Source: Flavobacteriales bacterium | GTDB taxonomy: Bacteria; Bacteroidota; Bacteroidia; Flavobacteriales_F; PHOS-HE28 | Assembly (NCBI GenBank): GCA_016712535.1 | Contig: JADJQW010000002.1 | Location: forward strand, 1,426,001 to 1,490,000 | Direction: 5' to 3' | DNA: 64,000 nt | Part shown: piece after piece, positions 9,580 through 18,102 of the stretch | Numbering within the stretch: position 1 is the stretch's first letter | How the letters are laid out: each line of letters opens with the position of its first letter | Program-made: the position numbers and the translations under genes | The notes under the pieces: generated by a model | Seen by the model: only the letters and a program-made list of their open reading frames with translations | What the model was told of the DNA's origin: nothing | The model's database searches: none

Positions 9580-12528
9580 TCAGTGAATGATGAGTTTCTT
9601 CGTTCTCGAATGAGCGCCGTCTGTCACGCGAATGGCGTACGCGCCTCTCGCCAGCGGATCTAAGGAGATACGGAGTGAGGTTGCTGTAATTCCTGCCCAA
9701 GCGCGGAGCCGTCGGCCCATTACATCCAGGAGCAGTATATCCATCGTCAAGTCATCAGGCAGGCCAAGCACCAGTTCGTCATGCGCGGGATTCGGGAACA
9801 TGGTGAAGTCCAAGGCGTGCTCGACCGCAGGCGGATCATCCTCTTGTGGTAGCCGTCTCGCTTTGACGAATGGGTCGAGGGTGATGATGTACGCGTAGTC
9901 CGCGTGAAGAGTATCCAAGAAATACTGGACCGTATCGCCAAGCGGCGCTGTGCTCAAGTCGAGCAATAGTGTACCATCGTTTTCCGCAGTCCGCACGGTA
10001 TCAATAGGCACAATCGAGCTTCCCAGCCAGGTCGGGAACCAAGTGATGTGGTATTCAGTGTTCGGCAGGAAGCCGCTCAACAGTATGGCTGTGTCCTCCG
10101 GAGCCGTGCAACCCAGGAAGTTCTGCGTGGTGTCAGTATTCTTGTTGTAGTAGTAATTCTTCACCCACGAATTGCGGTTGTGTACCCAGCCGATGGCGAT
10201 CGTGCTGTCGAGGCTCTTCAGATAATAGCTGTCAATCAGATTGGCATCGGTCTCGTCGTAATAGTCGTGCGCCGTGTAGTCGCCGTTGAAAAAGTCGTAT
10301 GCCGTCCAACTCGGATGGGCCAGCAAATCGGCCAAGGGCCGGAAGTGGTGATGAACACTTCGATTCTTGATTGGTAAAGGAATGCCCAAGCCGAGGTCAA
10401 GATTATTCACTGCACCAAGGGTCTTTGAGAAAGGGCCATTTTGTTCGCCGTTATTCGAGTCGCTTGGCGGTTGCTCCACCGAATGCCGCCACCAGTAAAC
10501 AGTTCCGTAAATCCATGATGTGCCTGCTGCATACTTGCCGCTGAGCGCCGCTGCCCACAATTCGTTGTGGAAAGAGACCCAGTAATTGTGGAAGATCTTC
10601 TCAATATTTCCGCCGTAACCGGGCATGCTCACATAGTGCGTGAATTCTCCGTGGGTGAATGGCTTGCGCGATAGACCGTTCGGGAATAGCCCTCTGTAGT
10701 CGTCAACTCCAGATGAGTACGCGTGAATATCCCACCACGCACCCAGCCCTTTGTGCGCATCAATGAGGTCGATTTCCGGATTCGAATAGAGGGTATAATA
10801 CTCTTCGGCATCCGGCATGAACGGAAAACCTCCCGCATAGCTGGCAGTGAACAGCTTGCACGAATCACCCAAGGCGGAATTGGCTGGGTCAGTGGAATTT
10901 GCCGCAGAACGCACGTACCTTATAATATCCGTAGCCCATTTGTCGATTGTGGGCCGCAATTCTGGGTCAGCCGGCCAAACAATGTTGTTCTCGGGGCAAA
11001 TGCCACCTCCTGTAAAATCTCCGTCGGAGTATGTGAGCATCTGGTCGATCTCATTGAAGAGTTCAATGATGGGGACATTCACGGAATACCCCCATCGACT
11101 CATGATGTACTTGAACCGCCTTTTCCAGTATCGGAATGAACCTGTGTCCAAGTTCAAAGTATCTCCATCTAAATAGAAGAACTTTTTCAAGTCGTACAGA
11201 TTCGTAATCGGATCGCGCGGTTTAACGAAACTGTTCAGATAGGCGTCATTGTGCCACCCGTTCGATTCATAGGCGCCGAGAGGTGGATAAGGGATAGTAC
11301 ATAACTGAATGTACAGTCCTTGTTGCCGTGCACGGTCAACGACCTGATCGAATGCCCAGCATTGAAACTGGGCATTCCCGCGAACGACTGGACTATCAAG
11401 GTCGCACGTAAGGCCATCACGATATCGGTCATATACGCCGAGGTTCACATTCTCAGGGGCGAAAGATTTGTCGCCAAGGAAGACCCGGATGAAGTTGCCG
11501 CCGGAGGCGTGCAACTGGCTCATGGCCTGAAGCATACTATCAAGTGCTCCCCTTTGCATGCGGTAGTTATTCACGTCCCACCAGAGCCCCGTTCCTATGG
11601 AGGCAGGATTCAGGTTGGTGCCCAAGGCCATGAACGACTCACCTGCCTCGAACTGCAACGTGCGTTTGTTGGCCTCGTTCACGCGGAGGGTGCCTTTGTT
11701 ATCCTCAAGGGGCGGGTCACAAATCAGGTTGAACCCGCTATACTGAACAAATGGCAACAAATCGTTGGAACTGCTAGTCGTGAATGGTGCTCTCAGTGAA
11801 AGCGCTACTTGCCATGCGCCCACAATATTTGGCGCGAAGCGGAAACGGACGTGAAAAGGATGCAACGGATCTGCGAAGTCTTCCATAAGAAGCGCCATCA
11901 TGTTGCTGCTGGCCCACTTCGCCTCCTTCATGAAGAAACCCCATTTCGTATGGCTTGTGCCATTCGGATCAGTCAGGGTCATCACAAGTTGTAGCGAGTC
12001 GTCTGCGTAGGGATTCAGGTCATGCTGTACATCTACGTTGTATGGGCTTGCACGGTCGATATCGGTACTGTCGGAATAGTAGTGCGTGAAGAAGCTGTCA
12101 ATTGCATTTTGATAATCCTGCGGCAGCTTCAGCCCCAGCTCCAGCTTCTCCCACTTGTGCACATGCACGATGTTGTCGGCGATGTACGAATAGGGTTCTT
12201 GCGGGATGATGATCAGGTCGGCCACTTGGCCCAAGCCCTGATCAATCCGCGCCCTGAACCTTCCGCCGCCGCTGAGCCCACCGGCATGGAAGCCCGGCGC
12301 CAAGCGCACCGAGGTTGCCGATACGAATTCGGCATCGGCCGTGCCCGAGATGGTGGCGGGCAAGTTGGGCGCGCCAGGAGAGAGGATTCTGTTCGAGACC
12401 GCGTAATGGTGCGTGCCCTCGGTCCATGCCACATCCTGTACGGTCAGTTCGGGGTAGGGCGTTTGGGCCGTGGCGCTCATGGCGATCAGAGCTGCCAGCA
12501 ATCCAGGTATCTGCTGGTGCGCGCGCAT
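9580..12528 (-). CDS. Secreted glycoside hydrolase-like protein (DUF5060-type plus TIM barrel) with T9SS tail
   Basis: 982 residues from the ATG at 12528, which overlaps the previous stop as TGATG. An in-frame GTG at 12531 is the alternative. Order: signal peptide (LLAALIAMSATAQ); a beta-rich DUF5060-like domain at ~130-250; a predicted TIM barrel at ~270-700; a T9SS sorting domain in the last ~80 residues (FTMFPNPAHDELVL ... GRRLRAW ... ARGAYAIRVTDG). Two acidic motifs suit the acid/base and nucleophile of clan GH-A: ELFNEID and THGEFTH. The substrate cannot be read from sequence but is probably a plant or extracellular polysaccharide. The middle of the gene (about 10.3-12.1 kb) is clearly more AT-rich than surrounding genes, which suggests acquisition. 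Confidence 0.82.
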   Translation of the reverse strand: MRAHQQIPGLLAALIAMSATAQTPYPELTVQDVAWTEGTHHYAVSNRILSPGAPNLPATISGTADAEFVSATSVRLAPGFHAGGLSGGGRFRARIDQGLGQVADLIIIPQEPYSYIADNIVHVHKWEKLELGLKLPQDYQNAIDSFFTHYYSDSTDIDRASPYNVDVQHDLNPYADDSLQLVMTLTDPNGTSHTKWGFFMKEAKWASSNMMALLMEDFADPLHPFHVRFRFAPNIVGAWQVALSLRAPFTTSSSNDLLPFVQYSGFNLICDPPLEDNKGTLRVNEANKRTLQFEAGESFMALGTNLNPASIGTGLWWDVNNYRMQRGALDSMLQAMSQLHASGGNFIRVFLGDKSFAPENVNLGVYDRYRDGLTCDLDSPVVRGNAQFQCWAFDQVVDRARQQGLYIQLCTIPYPPLGAYESNGWHNDAYLNSFVKPRDPITNLYDLKKFFYLDGDTLNLDTGSFRYWKRRFKYIMSRWGYSVNVPIIELFNEIDQMLTYSDGDFTGGGICPENNIVWPADPELRPTIDKWATDIIRYVRSAANSTDPANSALGDSCKLFTASYAGGFPFMPDAEEYYTLYSNPEIDLIDAHKGLGAWWDIHAYSSGVDDYRGLFPNGLSRKPFTHGEFTHYVSMPGYGGNIEKIFHNYWVSFHNELWAAALSGKYAAGTSWIYGTVYWWRHSVEQPPSDSNNGEQNGPFSKTLGAVNNLDLGLGIPLPIKNRSVHHHFRPLADLLAHPSWTAYDFFNGDYTAHDYYDETDANLIDSYYLKSLDSTIAIGWVHNRNSWVKNYYYNKNTDTTQNFLGCTAPEDTAILLSGFLPNTEYHITWFPTWLGSSIVPIDTVRTAENDGTLLLDLSTAPLGDTVQYFLDTLHADYAYIITLDPFVKARRLPQEDDPPAVEHALDFTMFPNPAHDELVLGLPDDLTMDILLLDVMGRRLRAWAGITATSLRISLDPLARGAYAIRVTDGAHSRTKKLIIH

Positions 12529-13847
12529 CACTTCGACGCTTCAAGGGTGCTCAACCGCTGCTCCAAGCGCGCAAGGCGTTCTTCTGCTTTGGCGGCACGC
12601 TCTTCCAATTGCAGGATATAGAGCGCTTGCTCTTCCACGGTGCGCGTGAGGGCACGCGCATGTTCGGCCAGGGCCACGCCGCCCTGCGCATCGAGTTCCG
12701 ATGCAGAAGGAACATGCGGCAGGTGCCTGTGCCGTTGCAGAAAATCACGGAGCTCGTTCAAGGGAAGCAGGGAGTAACCTTCGGCGAAGACGTAATCGGG
12801 CCACGGCGCATGCTTCACCAGCACATCGGCCGTGGCGATGCCATCCGCGACGTAGAGCCGCCAATTGGTGATGGCGCCTGCTGGCGGCGCGGTGCCGATG
12901 CCCACCTTGCCGTTGGTATGGATGATCATGCGCTCGGCATCGGCCGTGATGATGCTGAGGGCGTGATTCGTCCGCGTGCCGAGAACGGGTTGTTCTTCCG
13001 GGCAAAGGTCATCGAAGGCGTTGCCTCGCGTTTCCCAGTACGGGTATTCGCCGAGAACGCGGCAAAGGCCCGGCGCAATGGGCGGTTTGCTGGGCGGGAA
13101 GCCGCCACCGCGCAATACTCCGTTGGCATCGATGTACACCACACCGTTATTCAGCATGGGGCTGGTGAGCTTCACTTCGCCATTGCCCAGCAGCCGCAGC
13201 CGTTCTTGTCCGTTGCTCTTGAAGACGAAGTCCGTTGAGTCGCTGGTGCCGAGGTAGTGCTGGTCCGGGTCGGTGCCGGTGTTCCCATCCATCCGCCAAT
13301 CGCTGCGCTCGGGTTGTGTGAGGGTGATGCGCTCGGAGTTCACCTGGCATCCGTTCGCATCGGTCACCGTCAAGGTGTAGGTGAGTGCGCCCAAGCCGCT
13401 GCGATCGGCCATTGTCGCGTTATCGTCCCATGCATAGGTGTAGGGTGGAACGCCATCAGTCACCGTCACGTCGATGCTCCCGTTGTAGCAATCGTGGCAG
13501 CTCAGGTTCAGCCCGTTGGGGTAGGTGAAGGGCGCCGCAGCGAGGCGCAGTGCCGTCGGCTCGGTGAGGGTGATCTCTGCTTCGGCAACCTCATTGAGCG
13601 CGTCGGTGACCACCAATCGGTAGAAGCCGGAGGCTAGGTCGGCAAGGTCCTCATCGGTGCTCTGGTTCGACCATGAGAATGCGTAGGGCGCAGTGCCGCC
13701 GCTCACTGTCGCGTCAATCGTGCCATTCTTCTTTCCGAAGCACGTGATGTTGTACCCGTTGTAATTGGAAGGGGTGAGGCTGACGGTCATCTGAGCTGCC
13801 GCTTCATGCGCGCAGAATGCAATTAGCGCCAGCAGCCAAGCCCTCAA
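12528..13847 (-). CDS. SprB-repeat surface protein with fibre-like C-terminus
   Basis: 439 residues from a TTG at 13847. A signal peptide (AWLLALIAFCAHEAAAQ) is followed by two SprB-type repeats around residues 25-90 and 100-170 (CFGKKNGTIDATVSGGTAPY and CHDCYNGSIDVTVTDGVPPY), as in the gliding adhesin SprB. The second half resembles phage-tail-fibre/endosialidase-chaperone-like proteins of this phylum: an ADGIATADVLVK segment, an EGYSLLPLNELRDFLQRHRH segment and a final leucine-rich coiled coil. There is no T9SS tail. It is the first gene of the operon. The start is doubtful: the same frame remains open into the heptamer repeat directly upstream, and RFKG just ahead of the TTG would give the signal peptide a more usual positive n-region. 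Confidence 0.8.
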   Translation of the reverse strand: MRAWLLALIAFCAHEAAAQMTVSLTPSNYNGYNITCFGKKNGTIDATVSGGTAPYAFSWSNQSTDEDLADLASGFYRLVVTDALNEVAEAEITLTEPTALRLAAAPFTYPNGLNLSCHDCYNGSIDVTVTDGVPPYTYAWDDNATMADRSGLGALTYTLTVTDANGCQVNSERITLTQPERSDWRMDGNTGTDPDQHYLGTSDSTDFVFKSNGQERLRLLGNGEVKLTSPMLNNGVVYIDANGVLRGGGFPPSKPPIAPGLCRVLGEYPYWETRGNAFDDLCPEEQPVLGTRTNHALSIITADAERMIIHTNGKVGIGTAPPAGAITNWRLYVADGIATADVLVKHAPWPDYVFAEGYSLLPLNELRDFLQRHRHLPHVPSASELDAQGGVALAEHARALTRTVEEQALYILQLEERAAKAEERLARLEQRLSTLEASK

Positions 13848-13860
13848 GCCCTTGAATCGC

Positions 13861-13953
13861 GATGCGTGATGCGTGATGCGTGATGCGTGATGCGTGATGC
13901 GTGATGCGTGATGCGTGATGCGTGATGCGTGATGCGTGATGCGTGATGCGTGA
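13861..13953. repeat. Tandem heptanucleotide repeat, about 13.3 copies of GATGCGT
   Basis: Ninety-three bases of uninterrupted 7-base units, with no mismatches visible. The array lies 13 bases upstream of the annotated start of the SprB-repeat gene on the minus strand. Since 7 is not a multiple of 3, each gain or loss of a unit shifts the reading frame of anything translated across it. In every frame on the minus strand it encodes the open peptide repeat ITHHASR. Confidence 0.97.
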
Positions 13954-14016
13954 ACATGACAATCGGTATTGGAAGAACGAAGTTGAGCGCTTGAACCGGG
14001 TGCTCCAAATATTCAG

Positions 14017-14036
14017 GGGGGTCATTAATGACCCCC
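14017..14036. promoter_or_regulatory. Perfect 20-base palindrome, possible operator
   Basis: GGGGGTCATT followed by its exact reverse complement AATGACCCCC. It lies ~170 bases upstream of the SprB-repeat gene start and ~510 bases upstream of the divergent gene at 14546. It could be a dimeric regulator site or a hairpin. There is no T-run beside it, so an intrinsic terminator is less likely. Confidence 0.45.
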
Positions 14037-14226
14037 TTCGAAAAGGCGCAGTGGCACGGTTGGTGTGGCGCGCAGCAGGCCAAGCGGCATGGCCATGCAA
14101 CGCAGGTCCGTTCGCTTCAAGTCGTATTGGCGCTCACTCAACTTACCGATAAGCCGCTCCATTTTCTCGGCAGGCACCATCCGGCCTTCGATGCTGCCCG
14201 CGATGGTCGGTTGCGCGAAGCCGTGC

Positions 14227-14285
14227 TTCCAAGGCGCACGCGCGTTCCGAGCGGAGCAACGGTGGCGGGGAAGGCACTATTGCGG
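14227..14285. repeat. Dispersed intergenic repeat, copy 2
   Basis: The first 36 bases are identical to 7855-7890, with continuing similarity into an ACTATTGC-type segment. It is in the same orientation on the plus strand as copy 1. Confidence 0.75.
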
Positions 14286-14499
14286 AAGAGGTAAGATTCC
14301 GATGCGAGGCGCGAATGCGTGGTGACCGCGCGGGCTCTTCGGTGACAGGAAGATGGCGGCGCTTGATATCGACTACGCGGATGAGCGCCCGCGGAAGCCG
14401 GCAGGCCGCGGAGCAATCCAGGAAGAGGTTGCGACCTTGTGGACTCCCATCCCAATGCGAGTGCGCAGCCGCCATTGGGCCCGCGCATGATCCACGGGT

Positions 14500-14507
14500 T
14501 ACCTTGC
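14500..14507 (+). promoter_or_regulatory. Putative -7 promoter box (TACCTTGC)
   Basis: TAnnTTnG-like box 38 bases upstream of the ATG at 14546. Confidence 0.35.
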
Positions 14508-14545
14508 CGCACCGCATCACCTCAGGTGCGCCTCAACCGCACCGG

Positions 14546-16513
14546 ATGCTCTCATCACGCCATTCCCTTTGCTCGTTCTTCACCATCGCGTGCATCGGGT
14601 TCAGCGCTCAGCAGGCGCGGTCCCAGAAAAGCACGGCCGTCTGCACCCTGCCCAATGGCGACCTGCTCTTGGTTGGCCACAAGGACCATGTGCCCTGGAT
14701 GGCCATCCACACGGCTGCTTGGGTTGAGCAGCCCAACCCGGAGGGCGCACCGGCCAAAGGTGAGTACACCGCCGCCTGCACCGATCGGCTCGGCAACCTC
14801 TACCTCGCGTTCGAGGATGAGGGCAATCCGAAGAAAGATGTACACGGACTGCTGCAGCGCGTGAACGGCGCATGGTCCACTTTGCCGGCCTTGCCCAAAG
14901 GCTGGAGCAGCATGTACGATCCGGTGGCGATGGGGCCCGATGCGATCTGGTACCACTCCTGGCACGAAACGGAGCGGCGATCGGTAATCGTGCGCTGGGA
15001 TGGCAAGTCGTACACGGAATTGCCGCTTCCGTCCAGCACCAAGGAGGTGCATGCTTTGCTGCTCGATGCCGACGGCACGCTCATCGCCGATGGTGACATG
15101 AGCAACGATGCCGGCGCATACCGCTTCGTGAACAATTCCTGGGCGCCCATGGGCGATGCCATGGATGGATTGCATGTTGACCGTTTCGTGCATTTGAGCG
15201 ATGGCACCTTGGTCTGCAACGTGGCGCGCGGCTCGTACAGCGAAGCGAAGACCGCGCTCTACCGGTGGGACGGCAACGCCTGGAAGCCGCTCAAAGGGGC
15301 CGATGTGCCCATGAAGCAGGATGTCGAGGACTTGTGCGCAGGTCCCGATGGACGCCTCTTCCTCCTGATCGAAGCGGGCGACGAAGAAGGTGATCCGCAA
15401 CGCTTGGCCTGCTGGAAAGAAGACCGCTTGCGCTGGTTCAAGGGAACTCCGGAAAGCGCTGTGCAGAAGGACTTCAGCGGCATGGTGCATCTCTACAACC
15501 TGGCCTGCGACCGCACCGGCCTGCTGCACGCGCGCACGTACCGGGCGATGGTGGCCTTTCCATGGGCGGAGTTCGATCGGGCCATGGACGGCTATCCGCA
15601 GCAGGATGCATCGGCAGCCGCGCTGTGGTCGTTGTTCCAGCGGCTCGAGCCCGACTACTACACCAGGACCGCTGCGCTGGTAACAGCCTACCGCAACCAC
15701 AACGTGGCCAGCAACGAGGCGAACAGCAAGCGGGTGAGCAGCGCGAGCGCCGCGCTGAAGACGTGGGTGGGCGCCGCCATGGACAGCGTGGGGCGCATCG
15801 CACCCAAGCGCACGAACCGGCTGGCCGATCGCTTCGGCACCGTGCTCGAGCATTGGCGCAAGAGCGCCGAGGGCATGACGGCCCAGCTAGCCGGTAGAGC
15901 AGCAGGCAAGGACGAGGAGGAACAGGATCGCCTGAAGACGCAGACGGTCCTGGCTTTGGGCAACCTGCGCGACGCACAGGAGCTGCTCGATGCGGAATTG
16001 GAAGCGTACGCCGCGCGCAATGCTTTGGCCGCACGCGTGCTGCCCGCATCGTACGCCACGCGCGATGGTTATCCAGCGAAGGACGATCGCGCAGCGGAGG
16101 TCTTCACGGCCGAGCAGGCCAACATCGGCGAATGGAACGCCTTCATGGCCGCGAGCAACCGCTGGGTGCACCACATCGGCACCTCGCGCAACGCCGCCAC
16201 CGGCCAAGTGGTGCTGCAGGATATCCACGACAATTTCCGCCCTTGGATGCTGAAGGAGAAGGCGCGCATGGAGGCGCTGGGCATGCCTCCCGATCGCAAC
16301 CGGCTGTACGACGCGTACATGAAGGCGCTGCTGGAAGGCATGTACCTGATGAACACCATCGAGGGCCTCGGCGACATCATCACCGGCTCCTATGCGCACG
16401 AGACCTACAACGAGGCCGTGGAGCGGTTCCACGATGCGCACCGCGAAGTGAACTACGCTGTGCAGCAATTGGAAGGCCTTATACCCGCCTATCGGGTGCG
16501 CAACGGGCTTTGA
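14546..16513 (+). CDS. Exported protein of unknown function: beta-propeller plus helical C-terminal domain
   Basis: 655 residues from the ATG at 14546, chosen because it directly precedes a signal peptide (SLCSFFTIACIGFSAQQARS). An open stretch of 77 codons upstream has no coding character. Residues ~30-340 contain propeller-like repeats with Trp and DG turns (RWDGKSYTELPLPSS, YRWDGNAWKPLKGA, LCAGPDGRLFLLIEAGDEEG). The remaining ~310 residues are strongly alpha-helical, charged and Ala-rich, possibly a helical bundle (EEEQDRLKTQTVLALGNLRD). I do not recognise the family or any active site. The combination suggests a periplasmic sensor or scaffold, but that is a guess. Its neighbour at 16633 is convergent, so it is a single-gene unit. 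Confidence 0.75.
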   Translation: MLSSRHSLCSFFTIACIGFSAQQARSQKSTAVCTLPNGDLLLVGHKDHVPWMAIHTAAWVEQPNPEGAPAKGEYTAACTDRLGNLYLAFEDEGNPKKDVHGLLQRVNGAWSTLPALPKGWSSMYDPVAMGPDAIWYHSWHETERRSVIVRWDGKSYTELPLPSSTKEVHALLLDADGTLIADGDMSNDAGAYRFVNNSWAPMGDAMDGLHVDRFVHLSDGTLVCNVARGSYSEAKTALYRWDGNAWKPLKGADVPMKQDVEDLCAGPDGRLFLLIEAGDEEGDPQRLACWKEDRLRWFKGTPESAVQKDFSGMVHLYNLACDRTGLLHARTYRAMVAFPWAEFDRAMDGYPQQDASAAALWSLFQRLEPDYYTRTAALVTAYRNHNVASNEANSKRVSSASAALKTWVGAAMDSVGRIAPKRTNRLADRFGTVLEHWRKSAEGMTAQLAGRAAGKDEEEQDRLKTQTVLALGNLRDAQELLDAELEAYAARNALAARVLPASYATRDGYPAKDDRAAEVFTAEQANIGEWNAFMAASNRWVHHIGTSRNAATGQVVLQDIHDNFRPWMLKEKARMEALGMPPDRNRLYDAYMKALLEGMYLMNTIEGLGDIITGSYAHETYNEAVERFHDAHREVNYAVQQLEGLIPAYRVRNGL

Positions 16514-16632
16514 GTCCGGTGCGGGGACTGAATCCCGATGCATGCAACGAGCGTCGCACGCGTGCTGCTCATTCTATCTGGCTCCGAGGAGGTGAGACCT
16601 GCTCATGATGAGGCAGCGGTGGCTCATGCCCA

Positions 16633-17805
16633 TCAGGCCATCTTCTTCGTGATCCAGCCTACGTGAGCCAGTTCACGATACGATGCCCCCGAATCCATGC
16701 CGTAACCCACCAACCAATAGTCATCGATGCCGTTCTCGACCAGGAATCTCTTGTCGAGCCCCAGGTCTAGTCCCACATGATCCGCCTTCACGGCCACATT
16801 GATGTACTTGTTGATGAGCACAGCCGAATGCACGGCCTTGGGACCAGCTTCAGCCACCATGCCTTGCACGGCTTTCAGCGTAGAGCCGGAATCGACCAGG
16901 TCATCCACGATGAGCACGTGCTTGCCTGCCAGTGACCCTTGCCGGAGCTTCCCGAATCTGTGAAAGGCATTGTCCAGCAACTTGTCCTCCTTCGTCGCTT
17001 CCATGTGCACCGGATGCACATAGCACCGGACGCCATTCATCCGCTCCATCGAAGCCACCAGATCCTCCGTGAATGGCCTTGCACCGAAAATGATGGAGAC
17101 CACATGCAGTTCGGTGGCATTGTCCTGCTTCATCCATTCATGCACCTCCGCAGCGATGCGCGAAACGGCGTTCGCGATCTCCGAAGCGGACATCACCACT
17201 GGCGAGCTCACGACCTCCGCCCGCTCGCTGATCAATTGATTCGGCTCCGACAGCTCCCTATGGGCCATGAAGATGATGCCGAATACGCCGACGACCATGC
17301 CCGCCAGAAGCGCTAGGAAGCCTCCTTGATGCGCGCCGAGCTTGCTGGCCACGATGTAGTACTGGGCCCACATGCTCAGGAAAATCAGCACGTACACTCC
17401 ATTCACCATGTGCGAGGCCTTCCACACCAGTTTGCGCTTCATGTTGATGCGCTCCTTCTGGAAATGGATCTCCGTGGTGAGCCCCACCCGGAAGCCCTCT
17501 AGGGAAAGTGCTTCCAACCTGGAGGCCCGCAATACGGCCACGAGCAGCATGCGCTCGTAGTATCGGTCCAGCACGTAAATGGCCCCGACATAGATGCTCA
17601 ATGTCAGCAGCGCGAACAAGAGGGCCTCAGGGCTCAGCGCTGCCACGCTCACCGTGCTGCCCGCCAACCCGGCGATGCCCGTGAACAACAGCGCGAATAC
17701 GGAAAAGCCCAGCGTGCGAACCCGGAGCAAATAATCATCGAACCGGGCTATGGTGCGGCGGCATTCGATCCATTCCTGGAAGATATGCTCGGAGCGGCTG
17801 GACAT
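16633..17805 (-). CDS. Membrane-anchored HPRT-like phosphoribosyltransferase
   Basis: 390 residues. The first ~190 contain four predicted transmembrane helices (around 34-50, 60-78, 132-150, 160-180) separated by charged, helical cytoplasmic stretches. Residues ~205-390 form a type I phosphoribosyltransferase of the hypoxanthine/guanine class. The PRPP loop VLIVDDLVDSGSTL is intact. The segment VVSIIFGARPFTEDLVASM aligns with the HPRT core strand/helix, and RFLVENGIDDYWLVGYGMDSG with the purine-contacting hood (usually VGYGLD). Salvage HPRTs are normally soluble and ~180 residues long, so the membrane half is unusual. The reaction expected from the motifs is transfer of ribose-5-phosphate from PRPP to a purine-like base; the true substrate is unknown. 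It is a lone gene with its own -7 box. Confidence 0.82.
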   Translation of the reverse strand: MSSRSEHIFQEWIECRRTIARFDDYLLRVRTLGFSVFALLFTGIAGLAGSTVSVAALSPEALLFALLTLSIYVGAIYVLDRYYERMLLVAVLRASRLEALSLEGFRVGLTTEIHFQKERINMKRKLVWKASHMVNGVYVLIFLSMWAQYYIVASKLGAHQGGFLALLAGMVVGVFGIIFMAHRELSEPNQLISERAEVVSSPVVMSASEIANAVSRIAAEVHEWMKQDNATELHVVSIIFGARPFTEDLVASMERMNGVRCYVHPVHMEATKEDKLLDNAFHRFGKLRQGSLAGKHVLIVDDLVDSGSTLKAVQGMVAEAGPKAVHSAVLINKYINVAVKADHVGLDLGLDKRFLVENGIDDYWLVGYGMDSGASYRELAHVGWITKKMA

Positions 17806-17812
17806 CCGGTGA

Positions 17813-17820
17813 GCAATCTA
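17813..17820 (-). promoter_or_regulatory. Putative -7 promoter box (TAGATTGC)
   Basis: Seven bases upstream of the ATG of the membrane phosphoribosyltransferase. This implies a very short or absent leader. Confidence 0.4.
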
Positions 17821-18102
17821 GGTGATTCATAGGATAGCAGTGTCTCCACAAGCGCGCGCATCTCAAGATCTCCTGTGTGCGGGCTTCATCGCCACACAGC
17901 GTGCAGCAGTCCAGGGCCTGCGCAAGACCTCCTGTGGCACGCAGGCGCTCCGCGCGTTCATGCTCCTGCACTTCAAGGACCCGAGTGCGTAATCCCTGCA
18001 GGAGCTTTCGTATTTTCAAAGTCAATTGTCGCCGCATTGACGAACCGGTCATGCCGCCGGAAGCGATTGCGTTATTTCGCTGCACCTAGCACACAGCCCG
18101 CC

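Larger units (their letters stand above)
13848..14545. other. 698-base intergenic region with tandem repeat, palindrome and dispersed repeat
   Basis: This divergent gap holds the heptamer array (13861-13953), a perfect 20-base palindrome (14017-14036) and dispersed repeat copy 2 (14227-14285). The rest has short open frames on both strands with no recognisable protein. I see no RNA gene. Confidence 0.7.

Noticed and set aside
13861..13953. CRISPR-like array.
   Set aside because: Units are 7 bases, contiguous and without spacers. No cas genes are present.
13804..14100. Two open frames through the heptamer array that encode ITHHASR repeats.
   Set aside because: They exist only because the 7-base unit is open in every frame. 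They are discussed as possible leader or alternative N-terminus but not called as genes.
14028..14294. An 88-codon plus-strand frame in the large intergenic gap.
   Set aside because: No recognisable domain, overlaps the palindrome and dispersed repeat, and no convincing promoter spacing. A vague resemblance to a ribosomal-protein helix was too weak to keep.
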